In this document: piece after piece, positions 40,469-49,053 of the stretch
How positions within the stretch are numbered: the first letter of the stretch is position 1
Layout of the letters: each line of letters opens with the position of its first letter
Assembly (NCBI GenBank): GCA_035652235.1
Contig: DASREE010000048.1
Coordinates: 1 to 64,000, forward strand
Source of the DNA: PALSA-612 sp035652235
GTDB lineage: Bacteria; Actinomycetota; Thermoleophilia; Gaiellales; Gaiellaceae
Length of the DNA: 64,000 bases
Direction of reading: 5' to 3'
Position numbers and translations under genes: made by a program
Notes under the pieces: model-generated
What the model was told of the DNA's origin: nothing
What the model saw: only the letters and a program-made list of their open reading frames with translations
The model's database searches: none

Positions 40469-41455
40469 GTGGACGTCCTCGAGCGCGTCGAGCGGCACGT
40501 CCGCCGGCACGATCTCATCCCGCCCGGCGGCGAGGTCGTCTGCCTCGTCTCGGGCGGGCCCGACTCGACGTGTCTGTGGCACGCGCTCCGCTCGCTCGGC
40601 TACCGCGTCTGCGCCCTGCACGTCCAGCACGGGCTCCGCGGCGCCGAGTCGGACGAGGACGCCGCCTTCTGCCGCGAGCGGTTCGGGGCCGAGGTGATCG
40701 AAGCTCCGGGTGCCGGTCTGAGCGAGGCCGCCCTCCGCGACCTCCGCTACCAGGCAACAGACCGGTACTTGGGGCAGGGGCGGCTGCGGGCGACCGGGCA
40801 CACGGCCTCCGACCAGGTCGAGACGGTCCTCTACCGGCTCGTCTCGAGCGGACGGCCGGGCGGCATCAAGGCGCGTCGCGAGGACGGCGTCGTCCGGCCG
40901 CTCCTTCCGCTCTGGCGGGAGGAGACGGAGGCGTACTGCGCCGCCGCCGGCCTCGACTACCGCCGGGACACGACCAACGAGGCGACGAAGCGCGGGCTGA
41001 TCCGCTGCGAGATCCTCCCCCTGCTCGAGCGCCTCGACCCGCGCGCCCGCGCGAGCCTGCTCGCCCTGGCCGCCGAGCCCGAGCGTCCGCGCCTGCCGCG
41101 CGGCGTCGAGGAGACGCTGGCGGCGCTGCTGCGCTCGCGGCAGGGGACCAGGGAGGCCGACCTCGGCCGGGGCGTGCGCGCGGTGCGCGAGTACGACCGC
41201 CTGTCGCTCGAGCGGGGCCCGGTGCGCTACGGGCCGTGGACGATCGAGTCCGAGCTGCCGGGCCTCGAGGTGCGCGCCTGGCAGCCGGGCGACCGGCTCG
41301 CCGGCCGGCGCAAGAAGGTGCACGATCTGCTCGTCGACGCGAAGGTGCCACGGCGCCAGCGACCGTCGTGGCCGGTCGTCGTCTCCGCCGAGGGGGAGGT
41401 TGTCTCCGTGCCCGGGATCGTGGACACTCCGGGCGTGCAGGTGAGGCGGTCGTGA
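40469..41455 (+). CDS. tilS: tRNA(Ile)-lysidine synthase
   Basis: TilS converts C34 of tRNA-Ile(CAU) to lysidine so that it reads AUA. The PP-loop SGGPDST is at residues 28-34, followed by HVQHGLRGAES and the RATGHTASDQVETVLYRL block. The C-terminal region keeps the LEVRAWQPGDRLAGRRKKVHDLL segment of the substrate-binding domain. The length is 328 residues, on the short side. CACAAT (40457-40462) ends six bases before the GTG. The stop overlaps hpt as GTGA. Confidence 0.93.
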   Translation: MDVLERVERHVRRHDLIPPGGEVVCLVSGGPDSTCLWHALRSLGYRVCALHVQHGLRGAESDEDAAFCRERFGAEVIEAPGAGLSEAALRDLRYQATDRYLGQGRLRATGHTASDQVETVLYRLVSSGRPGGIKARREDGVVRPLLPLWREETEAYCAAAGLDYRRDTTNEATKRGLIRCEILPLLERLDPRARASLLALAAEPERPRLPRGVEETLAALLRSRQGTREADLGRGVRAVREYDRLSLERGPVRYGPWTIESELPGLEVRAWQPGDRLAGRRKKVHDLLVDAKVPRRQRPSWPVVVSAEGEVVSVPGIVDTPGVQVRRS

Positions 41456-42015
41456 CGACCCGAACCGAGCTCGAGCGAGGCGTCGGCGAGGTGCTGATCG
41501 ACGCCGACGCGCTGCAGGCGCGCGTCGCCGAGCTCGGCGAGTCGATCTCCGCCTTCTACGCCGGCCGCGACCCGCTCCTCGTCGGCGTGCTCAAGGGCGC
41601 CGTCTTCTTCATGGCCGACCTGATGCGCCACCTGACCGTGCCCTGCGAGGTGGACTTCATGGCCATCTCGAGCTACGGCGCCGCCACGGACAGCTCCGGC
41701 GTCGTGCGCATCCTCAAGGACCTCGACATCAACATCGAGGGGCGCGACGTGCTCGTCGTCGAGGACATCATCGACTCCGGGCTGACGCTCTCCTACCTGA
41801 TCCGCAACCTCGAGTCGCGCGAGCCCGCCTCCCTGGAGGTCGCCGCGCTGCTGACGAAGCCGGCGCGGCGCCAGATCGAGGTGCCCGTGCGCTGGGTCGG
41901 GTTCGAGATCCCGAACCGGTTCGTGATCGGCTACGGGCTCGACTTCGCCGAGCGCTACCGGAACCTGCCGTACGTCGGCGTCCTCAGCGAAGAGCTCGTC
42001 CCGGAAGGCGCATGA
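41452..42015 (+). CDS. hpt: Hypoxanthine phosphoribosyltransferase
   Basis: This 187-residue enzyme salvages hypoxanthine or guanine with PRPP. The PRPP-binding loop is VLVVEDIIDSGLTLSYL; the N-terminal LVGVLKGAVFFMADLMRHL and the C-terminal YRNLPYVGVL are characteristic. The GTG overlaps the tilS stop by four bases, and ftsH follows 61 bases later, the conserved tilS-hpt-ftsH order of Gram-positive bacteria. Confidence 0.95.
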   Translation: MTTRTELERGVGEVLIDADALQARVAELGESISAFYAGRDPLLVGVLKGAVFFMADLMRHLTVPCEVDFMAISSYGAATDSSGVVRILKDLDINIEGRDVLVVEDIIDSGLTLSYLIRNLESREPASLEVAALLTKPARRQIEVPVRWVGFEIPNRFVIGYGLDFAERYRNLPYVGVLSEELVPEGA

Positions 42016-42076
42016 CTCAACCTCTCGCGCCGATTGGACGAAGAATGAGGGCTGCTACCCTGCCAGGAGAACCCGT

Positions 42077-44047
42077 GTGAACCGCTTCTTCCGCAGCGCG
42101 CTCTTCCCCCTCGTCGTGATCGTCCTGCTCGTCTACCTGGCGAGCCAGACGCTGATCCCGCACAAGTCCTCGACGCAGAAGCTGTCGTACACCGAGGTGT
42201 ACACGAGGATCCAGAACGGGACGCTGACACCCAACAACGTCGTCTTCGAGCCGAGCGGTCACGGCACGGGCACGATCGTCGTCCACCTGCAGGCCTCCGG
42301 CGGGCCGACCTACAAGGTCAACTACGCGAGCGACCAGGCCCAGCTCCAGTTCCAGGACCTGCTGCTGCGCAAGCACATCGACTTCGACGCCAAGGGCCTC
42401 GGCGGCTCCCCCTGGTGGGGCATCCTCACCTCGCTGCTCCCGTTCGTGCTCCTGCTCGGATTCTGGGTCTTCCTCATGAACCAGGTGCAGGGCGGCGGCT
42501 CGAAGGTGATGAGCTTCGGCAAGTCGCGCGCGAAGCGGATGGCGCCCGACTCGCCGAAGATCGGCTTCAAGGACGTCGCCGGCGTGGACGAGGCGGTGGA
42601 GGAGCTGCAGGAGATCAAGGAGTTCCTCGAGAACCCGAAGAAGTTCCAGGCGCTCGGGGCCAGGATCCCGAAGGGCGTGCTCCTCTACGGGCCGCCCGGT
42701 ACCGGCAAGACGCTGCTCGCCCGCGCCGTCGCCGGCGAGGCGGGCGTGCCGTTCTTCTCCATCTCCGGCTCCGACTTCGTCGAGATGTTCGTCGGGGTCG
42801 GCGCCTCGCGCGTGCGCGACCTGTTCGAGCAGGCCAAGCAGGCGGCGCCGTGCATCGTCTTCATCGACGAGATCGACGCCGTCGGCCGCCACCGCGGCGC
42901 GGGCCTCGGCGGCGGGCACGACGAGCGCGAGCAGACGCTGAACCAGCTGCTCGTCGAGATGGACGGCTTCGAGCTGAAGGACAACGTCATCCTCATCGCC
43001 GCCACCAACCGGCCGGACATCCTCGACCCGGCGCTTCTGCGCCCCGGCCGCTTCGACCGCCAGATCGTCGTCGACCGCCCCGACCGCGTCGGCCGCCGCA
43101 AGATCCTCGAGGTGCACACGAAGGGCAAGCCGCTGGCGCGCGAGATCGACCTCGACACGCTCGCCGCCGGCACGCCCGGCTTCACCGGCGCCGACCTCGC
43201 CAACCTCGTCAACGAGGCCGCGCTGCTGGCCGCCCGCCGCGGCAAGAAGCTGATCGACCAGGAGGAGCTGGAGGAGGGGATCATGCGCGTGATCGCCGGC
43301 CCGGAGAAGAAGACGCGCCTCCTGTCCGAGGAGGAGCGGAAGATCACCGCCTACCACGAGATGGGCCACGCGCTCGTCGGCCACTACCTCGAGCACACGG
43401 ACGAGATCCACAAGATCTCGATCATCAGCCGCGGCCAGGCGCTCGGCTACACGATCTCGCTGCCGCGCGAGGACCGCTACCTGACGACGAAGGCGTCGCT
43501 GATGTCGCTCATGGCCATGACCCTCGGCGGCCGCGCGGCCGAGGAGCTCGTCTTCCACGAGGTGACGACCGGCGCTGCGAACGACATCGAGAAGGTGACC
43601 TCGATCTCCAAGCAGATGATCATGCGCTACGGCATGTCGGAGAAGCTGGGGCCGCGCGTGCTCGGCCGCAACCACGACCTGCCCTTCCTCGGGCGAGAGA
43701 TGGCCGCGGAGCCCGACTACTCCGAGGAGATGGCGCGCGAGATCGACGACGAGATCCGGCGTGTGATCGAGGAGGCGCACGAGACGGCGCTCGACGTGCT
43801 GCGCGCGCACATGGACGAGCTGCACCAGCTGTCGGGCATCCTCATCGAGCGCGAGACGATCGACAAGGACCAGTTCGAGCGGCTGCTCGCCGGCGAGCCC
43901 GAGGAGGCGGTGTTCCCGGACGAGCTGCCGCCGCCGCCCGTGGAAAAGCCGGCCGAGCGCAGGAAGCGCCAGCTGCCGCAGCCGAAGCCCTTCCCGCTCC
44001 CGGGCGCGACGATGCAGCCGCCCCCGCCGGAGCCGAGCCAGCCTTAG
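42077..44047 (+). CDS. ftsH: ATP-dependent zinc metalloprotease FtsH
   Basis: The 656-residue membrane protease has two membrane helices (about 6-26 and 115-135) around an extracytoplasmic loop, an AAA domain with Walker A GPPGTGKT (about 205) and SRH NRPDILDPALLRPGRFD, and a protease domain with zinc motif HEMGH (about 427; HEAGH is more usual). The tail is Pro-rich. AGGAG precedes the GTG start, and TACCCT in GGCTGCTACCCT just upstream is a possible -10, so it may have its own promoter besides read-through from hpt. Confidence 0.96.
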   Translation: MNRFFRSALFPLVVIVLLVYLASQTLIPHKSSTQKLSYTEVYTRIQNGTLTPNNVVFEPSGHGTGTIVVHLQASGGPTYKVNYASDQAQLQFQDLLLRKHIDFDAKGLGGSPWWGILTSLLPFVLLLGFWVFLMNQVQGGGSKVMSFGKSRAKRMAPDSPKIGFKDVAGVDEAVEELQEIKEFLENPKKFQALGARIPKGVLLYGPPGTGKTLLARAVAGEAGVPFFSISGSDFVEMFVGVGASRVRDLFEQAKQAAPCIVFIDEIDAVGRHRGAGLGGGHDEREQTLNQLLVEMDGFELKDNVILIAATNRPDILDPALLRPGRFDRQIVVDRPDRVGRRKILEVHTKGKPLAREIDLDTLAAGTPGFTGADLANLVNEAALLAARRGKKLIDQEELEEGIMRVIAGPEKKTRLLSEEERKITAYHEMGHALVGHYLEHTDEIHKISIISRGQALGYTISLPREDRYLTTKASLMSLMAMTLGGRAAEELVFHEVTTGAANDIEKVTSISKQMIMRYGMSEKLGPRVLGRNHDLPFLGREMAAEPDYSEEMAREIDDEIRRVIEEAHETALDVLRAHMDELHQLSGILIERETIDKDQFERLLAGEPEEAVFPDELPPPPVEKPAERRKRQLPQPKPFPLPGATMQPPPPEPSQP

Positions 44048-44092
44048 CCTCGCGGGCTGCGAAGCGGCGGACGGGCCGGTCGCCTCCGCCGG

Positions 44093-44956
44093 CTACGCCT
44101 GCTTCGTGCCGGTCGGCGCCGAGGCGAAGTAGGTCGCGGCCATGTCCTCCTGGCCGTGGCCGAGCTCGATCGCCCGCTCGAACTGCCGCGCCGTCGCCGC
44201 CGCCACCGGCAGGTCGACGCCCGCCGCCGCGGCCGCCTCGAGCGCGAGCCCGACGTCCTTCCGGGCGAGGAGAAGGGTGAAGGCGGCCGGAAACTCGCGC
44301 TTCAGCATCATCTCGCCCTTCCAGTGCGCGTACTGCATGTCGAAGGGCGCGCCCGCGATCGTCTCCAGGAAGCGGGCGGGGTCGACGCCGAGCCCCTCGG
44401 CGAGCCCGAACACCTCGGCCAGGCTCTCGACGGTGGTCATGATCCACAGGTTCGTGACCACCTTCAGGCGGCTGCCGAGGCCGGGCTCGTCGCCGAGCCA
44501 GAGGACGGCGCGGGAGAACGCCTCGAACAGCGGCGCGCAGCGCTCCCGCGCCTGCTGCGGGCCGGACGCGAGCGGAAGAAGCTGCCCCTGCTCGGCCGCC
44601 GGGCGCGACCCCATCACCGGAGCGTCGAGCATCGCCACCCCGTGCCCGGCGGCAAGGGCGGCGAGCCGGTCGGCCCAGGCGACGCCGACCGTGCTCATCT
44701 GTGCCCACACCGCTCCCGGCTCGAAGCCGGCGAGCACGGGCCGCATCACCTCGTCCACCGCCGGCCCGTCGGCGAGCAGCGTGATCGCGACGTCCGCGCC
44801 GCGCACGGCCTCGGCCGGCGTCGACGCGACCTCCGCGCCGAGCCCCTCCGCCTTCGCGGCCGTCCGGTTCCAGGCGCGGACGGCGTGTCCTGCGTCGACG
44901 AGACGGCGGACGATGGGCCCGCCCATGATCCCGGTGCCGAGGACGGCGACGCGCAC
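44093..44956 (-). CDS. NAD(P)-dependent 3-hydroxyacid dehydrogenase (HIBADH/GLYR family)
   Basis: The 287-residue product has the Rossmann motif VAVLGTGIMGGPIVRRL, the substrate region DAPVMGSRPAAEQGQL (an S-rather than SGG version), the catalytic Lys in GLGSRLKVVTNLW and the C-terminal RKDVGLALE. The family includes 3-hydroxyisobutyrate, tartronate semialdehyde and succinic semialdehyde reductases; which one cannot be told. TAGGTT (44963-44968, minus) ends six bases before the GTG. It occupies the place where folE sits in the mycobacterial ftsH-folE-folP order, on the opposite strand. Confidence 0.85.
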   Translation of the reverse strand: MRVAVLGTGIMGGPIVRRLVDAGHAVRAWNRTAAKAEGLGAEVASTPAEAVRGADVAITLLADGPAVDEVMRPVLAGFEPGAVWAQMSTVGVAWADRLAALAAGHGVAMLDAPVMGSRPAAEQGQLLPLASGPQQARERCAPLFEAFSRAVLWLGDEPGLGSRLKVVTNLWIMTTVESLAEVFGLAEGLGVDPARFLETIAGAPFDMQYAHWKGEMMLKREFPAAFTLLLARKDVGLALEAAAAAGVDLPVAAATARQFERAIELGHGQEDMAATYFASAPTGTKQA

Positions 44957-45036
44957 GGCGAGAACCTACCGCCTGCGGCGCTCGCGCGGGCGCGAAGGGG
45001 CAGCCGGCGGGGGGGTGCGGCGTCTACGCTGGCGGC

Positions 45037-45855
45037 GTGCGAGCGCCGATCGAGGAACGCTTCCCGCCACCGTCCGTGATGGGCGTTGTCAACGTCACGC
45101 CCGACTCGTTCTCGGACGGCGGCCGGAATCTGCGCCCGGCCGACGCGATCGCCTCGGCGCGGCGCATGCTGGCCGAGGGCGCGGCGATCGTCGACGTCGG
45201 CGGCGAGTCGACGAGGCCGGGCTCGGAGGGCGTGGCCGAGCAGGAGGAGCTGCGGCGCGTGCTGCCCGTCCTCGAGGGGCTCGCGGGCGAGGCGCCCGTG
45301 TCGATCGACACGTCGAAGGCCGCGGTGGCGCGCCGCGCGCTCGACCTGGGGGCGGAGCTCGTCAACGACGTGACCGCGCTGCGCGCCGACCCGGAGCTCG
45401 CCGGCGTCGTCGCGGACGCGGGCGCGTACCTCTGCCTCGTGCACATGCGGGGCGAGCCGCGCACGATGCAGCTCGGCCCGCGCTACGACGACGTCGCCTC
45501 GGAGGTGGCGGCGTTCCTCGAGGAGCGCCTCTCGTTCGCGGTCGCGCACGGCGTGGCGGAGGAGCGGATCTGCCTCGACCCGGGCATCGGCTTCGGCAAG
45601 ACGGTGGAGCAGAACTTCGAGCTCGTCCGTCGCCTCGGCGTGCTCGTCGCTCTCGGCCGCCCCGTGCTCGTCGGCTTCTCGCGCAAGAGCTCGCTCGGGC
45701 GCCTGCTCGGCGACCCGCAGGCCACCACCGGGCCGCTCTCGGCCAGCCTGGCCGCGGCCGTGACGGCCTACGAGCGCGGCGCGACCATCCTGCGCGTGCA
45801 CGACGTGCGCGAGACGGTCGAGGCGCTCGCCGTGGCGAAGGCGGTGCTCGCGTGA
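45037..45855 (+). CDS. folP: Dihydropteroate synthase
   Basis: FolP joins p-aminobenzoate to the pterin pyrophosphate. The 272-residue TIM barrel shows MGVVNVTPDSFSDGG, DVGGESTRPGSE, SIDTSKAAVA, LVNDVTALR, DPGIGFGKT and VGFSRKSSLG in order, so all substrate loops are intact. TACGCT (45025-45030) lies six bases before the GTG. It begins a four-gene overlapping folate operon with folB, a phosphatase and folK. Confidence 0.96.
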   Translation: MRAPIEERFPPPSVMGVVNVTPDSFSDGGRNLRPADAIASARRMLAEGAAIVDVGGESTRPGSEGVAEQEELRRVLPVLEGLAGEAPVSIDTSKAAVARRALDLGAELVNDVTALRADPELAGVVADAGAYLCLVHMRGEPRTMQLGPRYDDVASEVAAFLEERLSFAVAHGVAEERICLDPGIGFGKTVEQNFELVRRLGVLVALGRPVLVGFSRKSSLGRLLGDPQATTGPLSASLAAAVTAYERGATILRVHDVRETVEALAVAKAVLA

Positions 45856-46205
45856 CCACGATCGAGCTCGCCGGCCTCGAGCTGTACGGCTACCACGGCG
45901 TGCTGGCGGAGGAGCGCCGGGACGGGCAGCCGTTCGTCTTCGACCTGCGCCTCGAGCTGGCGCCGGACGCGGGCGCCTCCGACGAGCTCGAGGACACCGT
46001 CGACTACCGCGAGCTGGCGGCGCTCGTGCGCGAGGTCTCGGACGCCCGCGCCTACCGTCTGCTGGAGGCGCTCGCCGGGGCGGTCGCCGACGCGCTCCTC
46101 GCCCGCTTCCCGATCGAGGCGGCGACCGTGCGCGTGTCCAAGCCCCGCGTCCGCCTCGAGCCGCCGGTCGCCTCCGCCTCGGTCACCGTCGAGCGGCGCC
46201 GGTGA
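45852..46205 (+). CDS. folB: Dihydroneopterin aldolase
   Basis: The 117-residue enzyme converts dihydroneopterin to hydroxymethyldihydropterin and glycolaldehyde. It has ELYGYHGVLAEERRDGQPF (the substrate-binding Glu and Tyr region), DTVDYRELAALV and RLLEALAGAVADALL, and the conserved VRVSKPRVRL near the end. The GTG overlaps the folP stop as GTGA, and the stop overlaps the next GTG in the same way. Confidence 0.94.
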   Translation: MTTIELAGLELYGYHGVLAEERRDGQPFVFDLRLELAPDAGASDELEDTVDYRELAALVREVSDARAYRLLEALAGAVADALLARFPIEAATVRVSKPRVRLEPPVASASVTVERRR

Positions 46206-46969
46206 GCCGCGCGTTCGCGTTCGGCGACGTCCACGGCCACCTGGAGACGCTCGCCGCCCGGCTCGCAGAGGCGGGCCTCGTCGACCGCGACTGGCGCTGG
46301 TCGGGCGGGGACGCCGCCCTGTGGCTCGTCGGCGATCTCGCCGATCGCGGTCCCGCCGGCGCGGAGACGATCGCCTTCGTCATGCGGCTCGAGCGCGAGG
46401 CGGAGGCGGCCGGCGGAAGCGTCCGCTCGCTGCTCGGAAACCACGACCTGCTGCTGCTCGCGGTGGCGCGGTTCGGAGACCTGGAGACGGGCGGCCCGCG
46501 CGGCAGCGTGCGCGCCGACTGGCTCGCGAACGGCGGCCGCCTGCGCGACCTCGAGGCGCTCACCCCGGAGACGCTCGCCTGGCTCGCGCGCCGACCGGCG
46601 CTCGGCGCGCACGGGCGCACCCTCCTCGTCCACTGCGACTCGACGCTGTACCTGGAGCTGGGAGACGGGCTGGACGAGGTGAACGAGCGCGTCGCCGCGA
46701 CCCTCGCCGGGGACGATCCCGCCGCCTGGGCCGAGCTCGAGCAGCGCCTCTGGCGCCGGAACGAGCTGCGGGCAACCGACGAGGCGAGGCGGCTCGCCGC
46801 CCGCTTCGGGTGCGACCGGGTCGTGCACGGCCACACGCCGATCCCCTTCGTAACCGCAGCCAGGCCCGCCGACGTGACCGGGCCGCTCGTCTACGCCGAC
46901 GGCCTGTGCGTCAACGTCGACGGCGGCGTCTACGCGGGCGGCCCCGGCTTCGTCTGGCCCCTGCCGTGA
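46202..46969 (+). CDS. Calcineurin-like metallophosphatase inside the folate operon
   Basis: This 255-residue PPP-like phosphatase has FGDVHGHLETLAARL, VGDLADRGPAGAET, LLGNHDLLLLA and VVHGHTPIPF, the complete two-metal set of GDxHG, GDxxDRG, GNHD and HGH. It is closest in pattern to ApaH- or Shelph-type bacterial phosphatases. It overlaps folB by four bases upstream and folK by four bases downstream. Dephosphorylating dihydroneopterin phosphate is therefore a specific hypothesis; another phosphomonoester or dinucleotide substrate is possible. Confidence 0.88.
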   Translation: MSRAFAFGDVHGHLETLAARLAEAGLVDRDWRWSGGDAALWLVGDLADRGPAGAETIAFVMRLEREAEAAGGSVRSLLGNHDLLLLAVARFGDLETGGPRGSVRADWLANGGRLRDLEALTPETLAWLARRPALGAHGRTLLVHCDSTLYLELGDGLDEVNERVAATLAGDDPAAWAELEQRLWRRNELRATDEARRLAARFGCDRVVHGHTPIPFVTAARPADVTGPLVYADGLCVNVDGGVYAGGPGFVWPLP

Positions 46970-47424
46970 CGCGGGCGTACGTCGGCCTCGGCTCCAACCT
47001 CGGCGACCGCGAGCGCCTGCTGCGGCGCGCGGTCGAGCTGCTGGACGCGGCCGACGGGGTCGAGGTGGTCGCCGTCTCGTCCCTGCGGGAGACGGATCCG
47101 GTCGGCTTCGCCGAGCAGCCCCGCTTCCTGAACGCCGCCGCCGCCCTGGAGACGACGCTCGCGCCGCGCGCGCTCCTCGACCTCCTGCTCGCGGTGGAGC
47201 GGGAGCTCGGGAGGACGCGCGCGGGGCCTCGCTTCGGTCCGCGCACGATCGACCTCGACCTCCTCCTGCACGGCTCGGCCGTCGTCTGCGAGCCGGGGTT
47301 GACGGTGCCCCATCCGCGCCTGCACGAGCGCCGTTTCGCCCTCGAGCCGCTGGCCGAGCTCGACCCGCGCCTCGTCGTCCCCGGCCGCGGCCCGGTCGCG
47401 GACCTCCTGGCAGGGCTAGAATGA
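46966..47424 (+). CDS. folK: 2-amino-4-hydroxy-6-hydroxymethyldihydropteridine pyrophosphokinase
   Basis: The 152-residue enzyme transfers pyrophosphate to hydroxymethyldihydropterin, the step before FolP. It begins MTRAYVGLGSNLGDRE and has ETDPVGFAEQPRFLNAAAAL, GRTRAGPRFGPRTIDLDLLL and VPHPRLHERRFALEPLAEL, all HPPK signatures. The GTG overlaps the phosphatase stop. The last codons also form the -10 TAGAAT of the DUF2469 gene. Confidence 0.95.
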   Translation: MTRAYVGLGSNLGDRERLLRRAVELLDAADGVEVVAVSSLRETDPVGFAEQPRFLNAAAALETTLAPRALLDLLLAVERELGRTRAGPRFGPRTIDLDLLLHGSAVVCEPGLTVPHPRLHERRFALEPLAELDPRLVVPGRGPVADLLAGLE

Positions 47425-47430
47425 GCCTGC

Positions 47431-47796
47431 ATGTCGCACCTCGACGAGCTCGACGAATACGAGGCCGAGCTCGAGCTCCGGCTCAAGAAGGAGTACGCGG
47501 CGGTGTTCGGCCTCTTCCGCTACTGCGTGCTCACGCAGGACTCGACCTACCTCTGCAACCGGCTCGACCTGAGCTACGTGCCCCAGCCGAGCTACCCCTT
47601 CTTCCACGTGAAGATGGAGGACGTCTGGGTGTGGGACAAGAACCGGCCGTCGCGGATGATCCCGCGCACCGAGGTGTACACGACGAGCGACGTGACGGTC
47701 GAGGAGCTCCGCAACGAGGGCGACGAGCCGCAGCTGACGCCCGAGGCGCTGGCCGAGCGGATCGGCGAGTCGCTGGCGACCGACGACGACGCCTGA
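47431..47796 (+). CDS. DUF2469-family protein (actinobacterial conserved)
   Basis: The 121-residue acidic product resembles the small DUF2469 proteins of Actinobacteria, with the N-terminal ELDEYEAELELRLKKEYAAVF, a middle YCVLTQDSTYLCNRL and the characteristic MEDVWVWDKNRPSRMIPRTEVYT followed by VTVEELRNEG. The function is unknown. TAGAAT (47417-47422) lies eight bases before the ATG, within folK, so it can be transcribed independently of the folate operon. Confidence 0.82.
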   Translation: MSHLDELDEYEAELELRLKKEYAAVFGLFRYCVLTQDSTYLCNRLDLSYVPQPSYPFFHVKMEDVWVWDKNRPSRMIPRTEVYTTSDVTVEELRNEGDEPQLTPEALAERIGESLATDDDA

Positions 47797-47821
47797 CCGG
47801 CCGGGCCCCGGCGCGCTCGCG

Positions 47822-48172
47822 TCAGGCGAGCTCGGCGGCGGCCTCCAGGAAGCGCTGCATCTGCTCGCCGATCCGGTCGCCCATCTGCACGCCGACGACG
47901 CCGAAGTTGTCGACGATCAGCTGGGCGCGCGTGACCAGGCGCTGGAAGGCCTCGTCGCCGGCCAGCTCTCTCGCCCCGTCGCCCCGCAGCAGGAAGAAGC
48001 CGCCCAGGTCGCCGCCGTGCGGCTCAAGGAAGATCGCCTCCCAGGCCTCCAGCTTTCCCTCCTGCTGGTAGCGCGTCCACAGCTCCACCGCCTCGCCGAA
48101 CACGGCCGCCGCCTTCTGCTCGCGCCCGCGCACGGGGAAGCCGAAGCCGACGAAGAGTCCGTAGCCAGCCAT
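47822..48172 (-). CDS. Conserved-looking hypothetical protein, 116 residues
   Basis: The product MAGYGLFVGFGFPVRGREQK continues with AVFGEAVELWTRYQQEGKLEAWEAIFLEPHGGDLGGFF-type alternating strands and helices, consistent with a small ferredoxin-like fold as in YCII or ABM domains, but I recognise no signature. AAAGGAGCG precedes the ATG at good spacing, which supports a real gene. It converges with DUF2469 and is divergent from coaX by about 55 bases. Confidence 0.7.
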   Translation of the reverse strand: MAGYGLFVGFGFPVRGREQKAAAVFGEAVELWTRYQQEGKLEAWEAIFLEPHGGDLGGFFLLRGDGARELAGDEAFQRLVTRAQLIVDNFGVVGVQMGDRIGEQMQRFLEAAAELA

Positions 48173-48227
48173 CCGCGCTCCTTTCCGAATCGGTTGGGAG
48201 CGGTGATTGTCGGTAGGCTCGCGGCCG

Positions 48228-49013
48228 ATGTCAACGCCGTCCGCGCGCGAGCCGAGGCTGCTGGCGATCGACGCCGGCAACACGCAGACGGTGTTCGGGC
48301 TGTACGAGGACGCGAGGCTCGTCGAGCACTGGCGGGTCGCGACCGAGGCGCAGCGGACGGGAGACGAGCTGGGCGCGCTCGTCGGCCGCTTCATCGACCT
48401 CGCCACGGTCGGCGGCGTCTGCCTCGCCTCGACGGTGCCGGCCCTCGTCCGCCAGTACGAGCTGTTCGCCGAGCGCTGGGCGAAGGCGCCGCTGCTCGTC
48501 CTCGGCCCGGGCGTGCGCACCGGCATTCCGATCCGCTACGACGACCCGCGCGAGGTCGGCCCCGACCGGATCGCGAACGCGGTGGCGGCCAAGGAGCGCT
48601 ACGGCGCGCCCTGCATCGTCGTCGACTTCGGCACCTCGACGAACTTCGACGTCGTCTCGGTCGAGGGTGAGTACGTCGGCGGCGTGCTGGCGCCGGGCAT
48701 CGAGATCTCGATGGACGCGCTCTTCGCGCGGGCGGCACGGCTCGTCAAGGTCGACTTCGCCGAGCCGCCGTCCGTGATCGGCAAGACGACCGCGACCGCG
48801 CTCCAGTCCGGCCTGGTGTACGGCTTCGCGGGGCAGGTGGACGGCATCGTCGAGGCGATCAGGCGCGAGCTCGGGGCGGACGCACAGGCGATCGCGACCG
48901 GGGGCCTCGCCGACCTCATCTCGCCGCATTCGCGCACGATCGCCGCCGTCGACCCGCTGTTGACGCTGGAGGGCCTGCGCATCGTCTGGGAGCGGAACCG
49001 CTCGGACGTGTAG
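48228..49013 (+). CDS. coaX: Type III pantothenate kinase
   Basis: CoaX makes 4'-phosphopantothenate, the first CoA step. The 261-residue product has the ASKHA motifs LLAIDAGNTQTVFGLY (D15), GPDRIANAVAA, IVVDFGTSTNFDVV and GGVLAPGIEISMDALF, typical of type III enzymes. ATG 48228 was chosen over an upstream GTG because TAGGCT (48214-48219) lies eight bases before it and the product starts close to the conserved core. In mycobacteria coaX follows panCD, which is not seen here. Confidence 0.94.
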   Translation: MSTPSAREPRLLAIDAGNTQTVFGLYEDARLVEHWRVATEAQRTGDELGALVGRFIDLATVGGVCLASTVPALVRQYELFAERWAKAPLLVLGPGVRTGIPIRYDDPREVGPDRIANAVAAKERYGAPCIVVDFGTSTNFDVVSVEGEYVGGVLAPGIEISMDALFARAARLVKVDFAEPPSVIGKTTATALQSGLVYGFAGQVDGIVEAIRRELGADAQAIATGGLADLISPHSRTIAAVDPLLTLEGLRIVWERNRSDV

Positions 49014-49053
49014 CCGCTGCCACGGGTCGGCGCGGGTCCCGGCGTCGCTCGGG

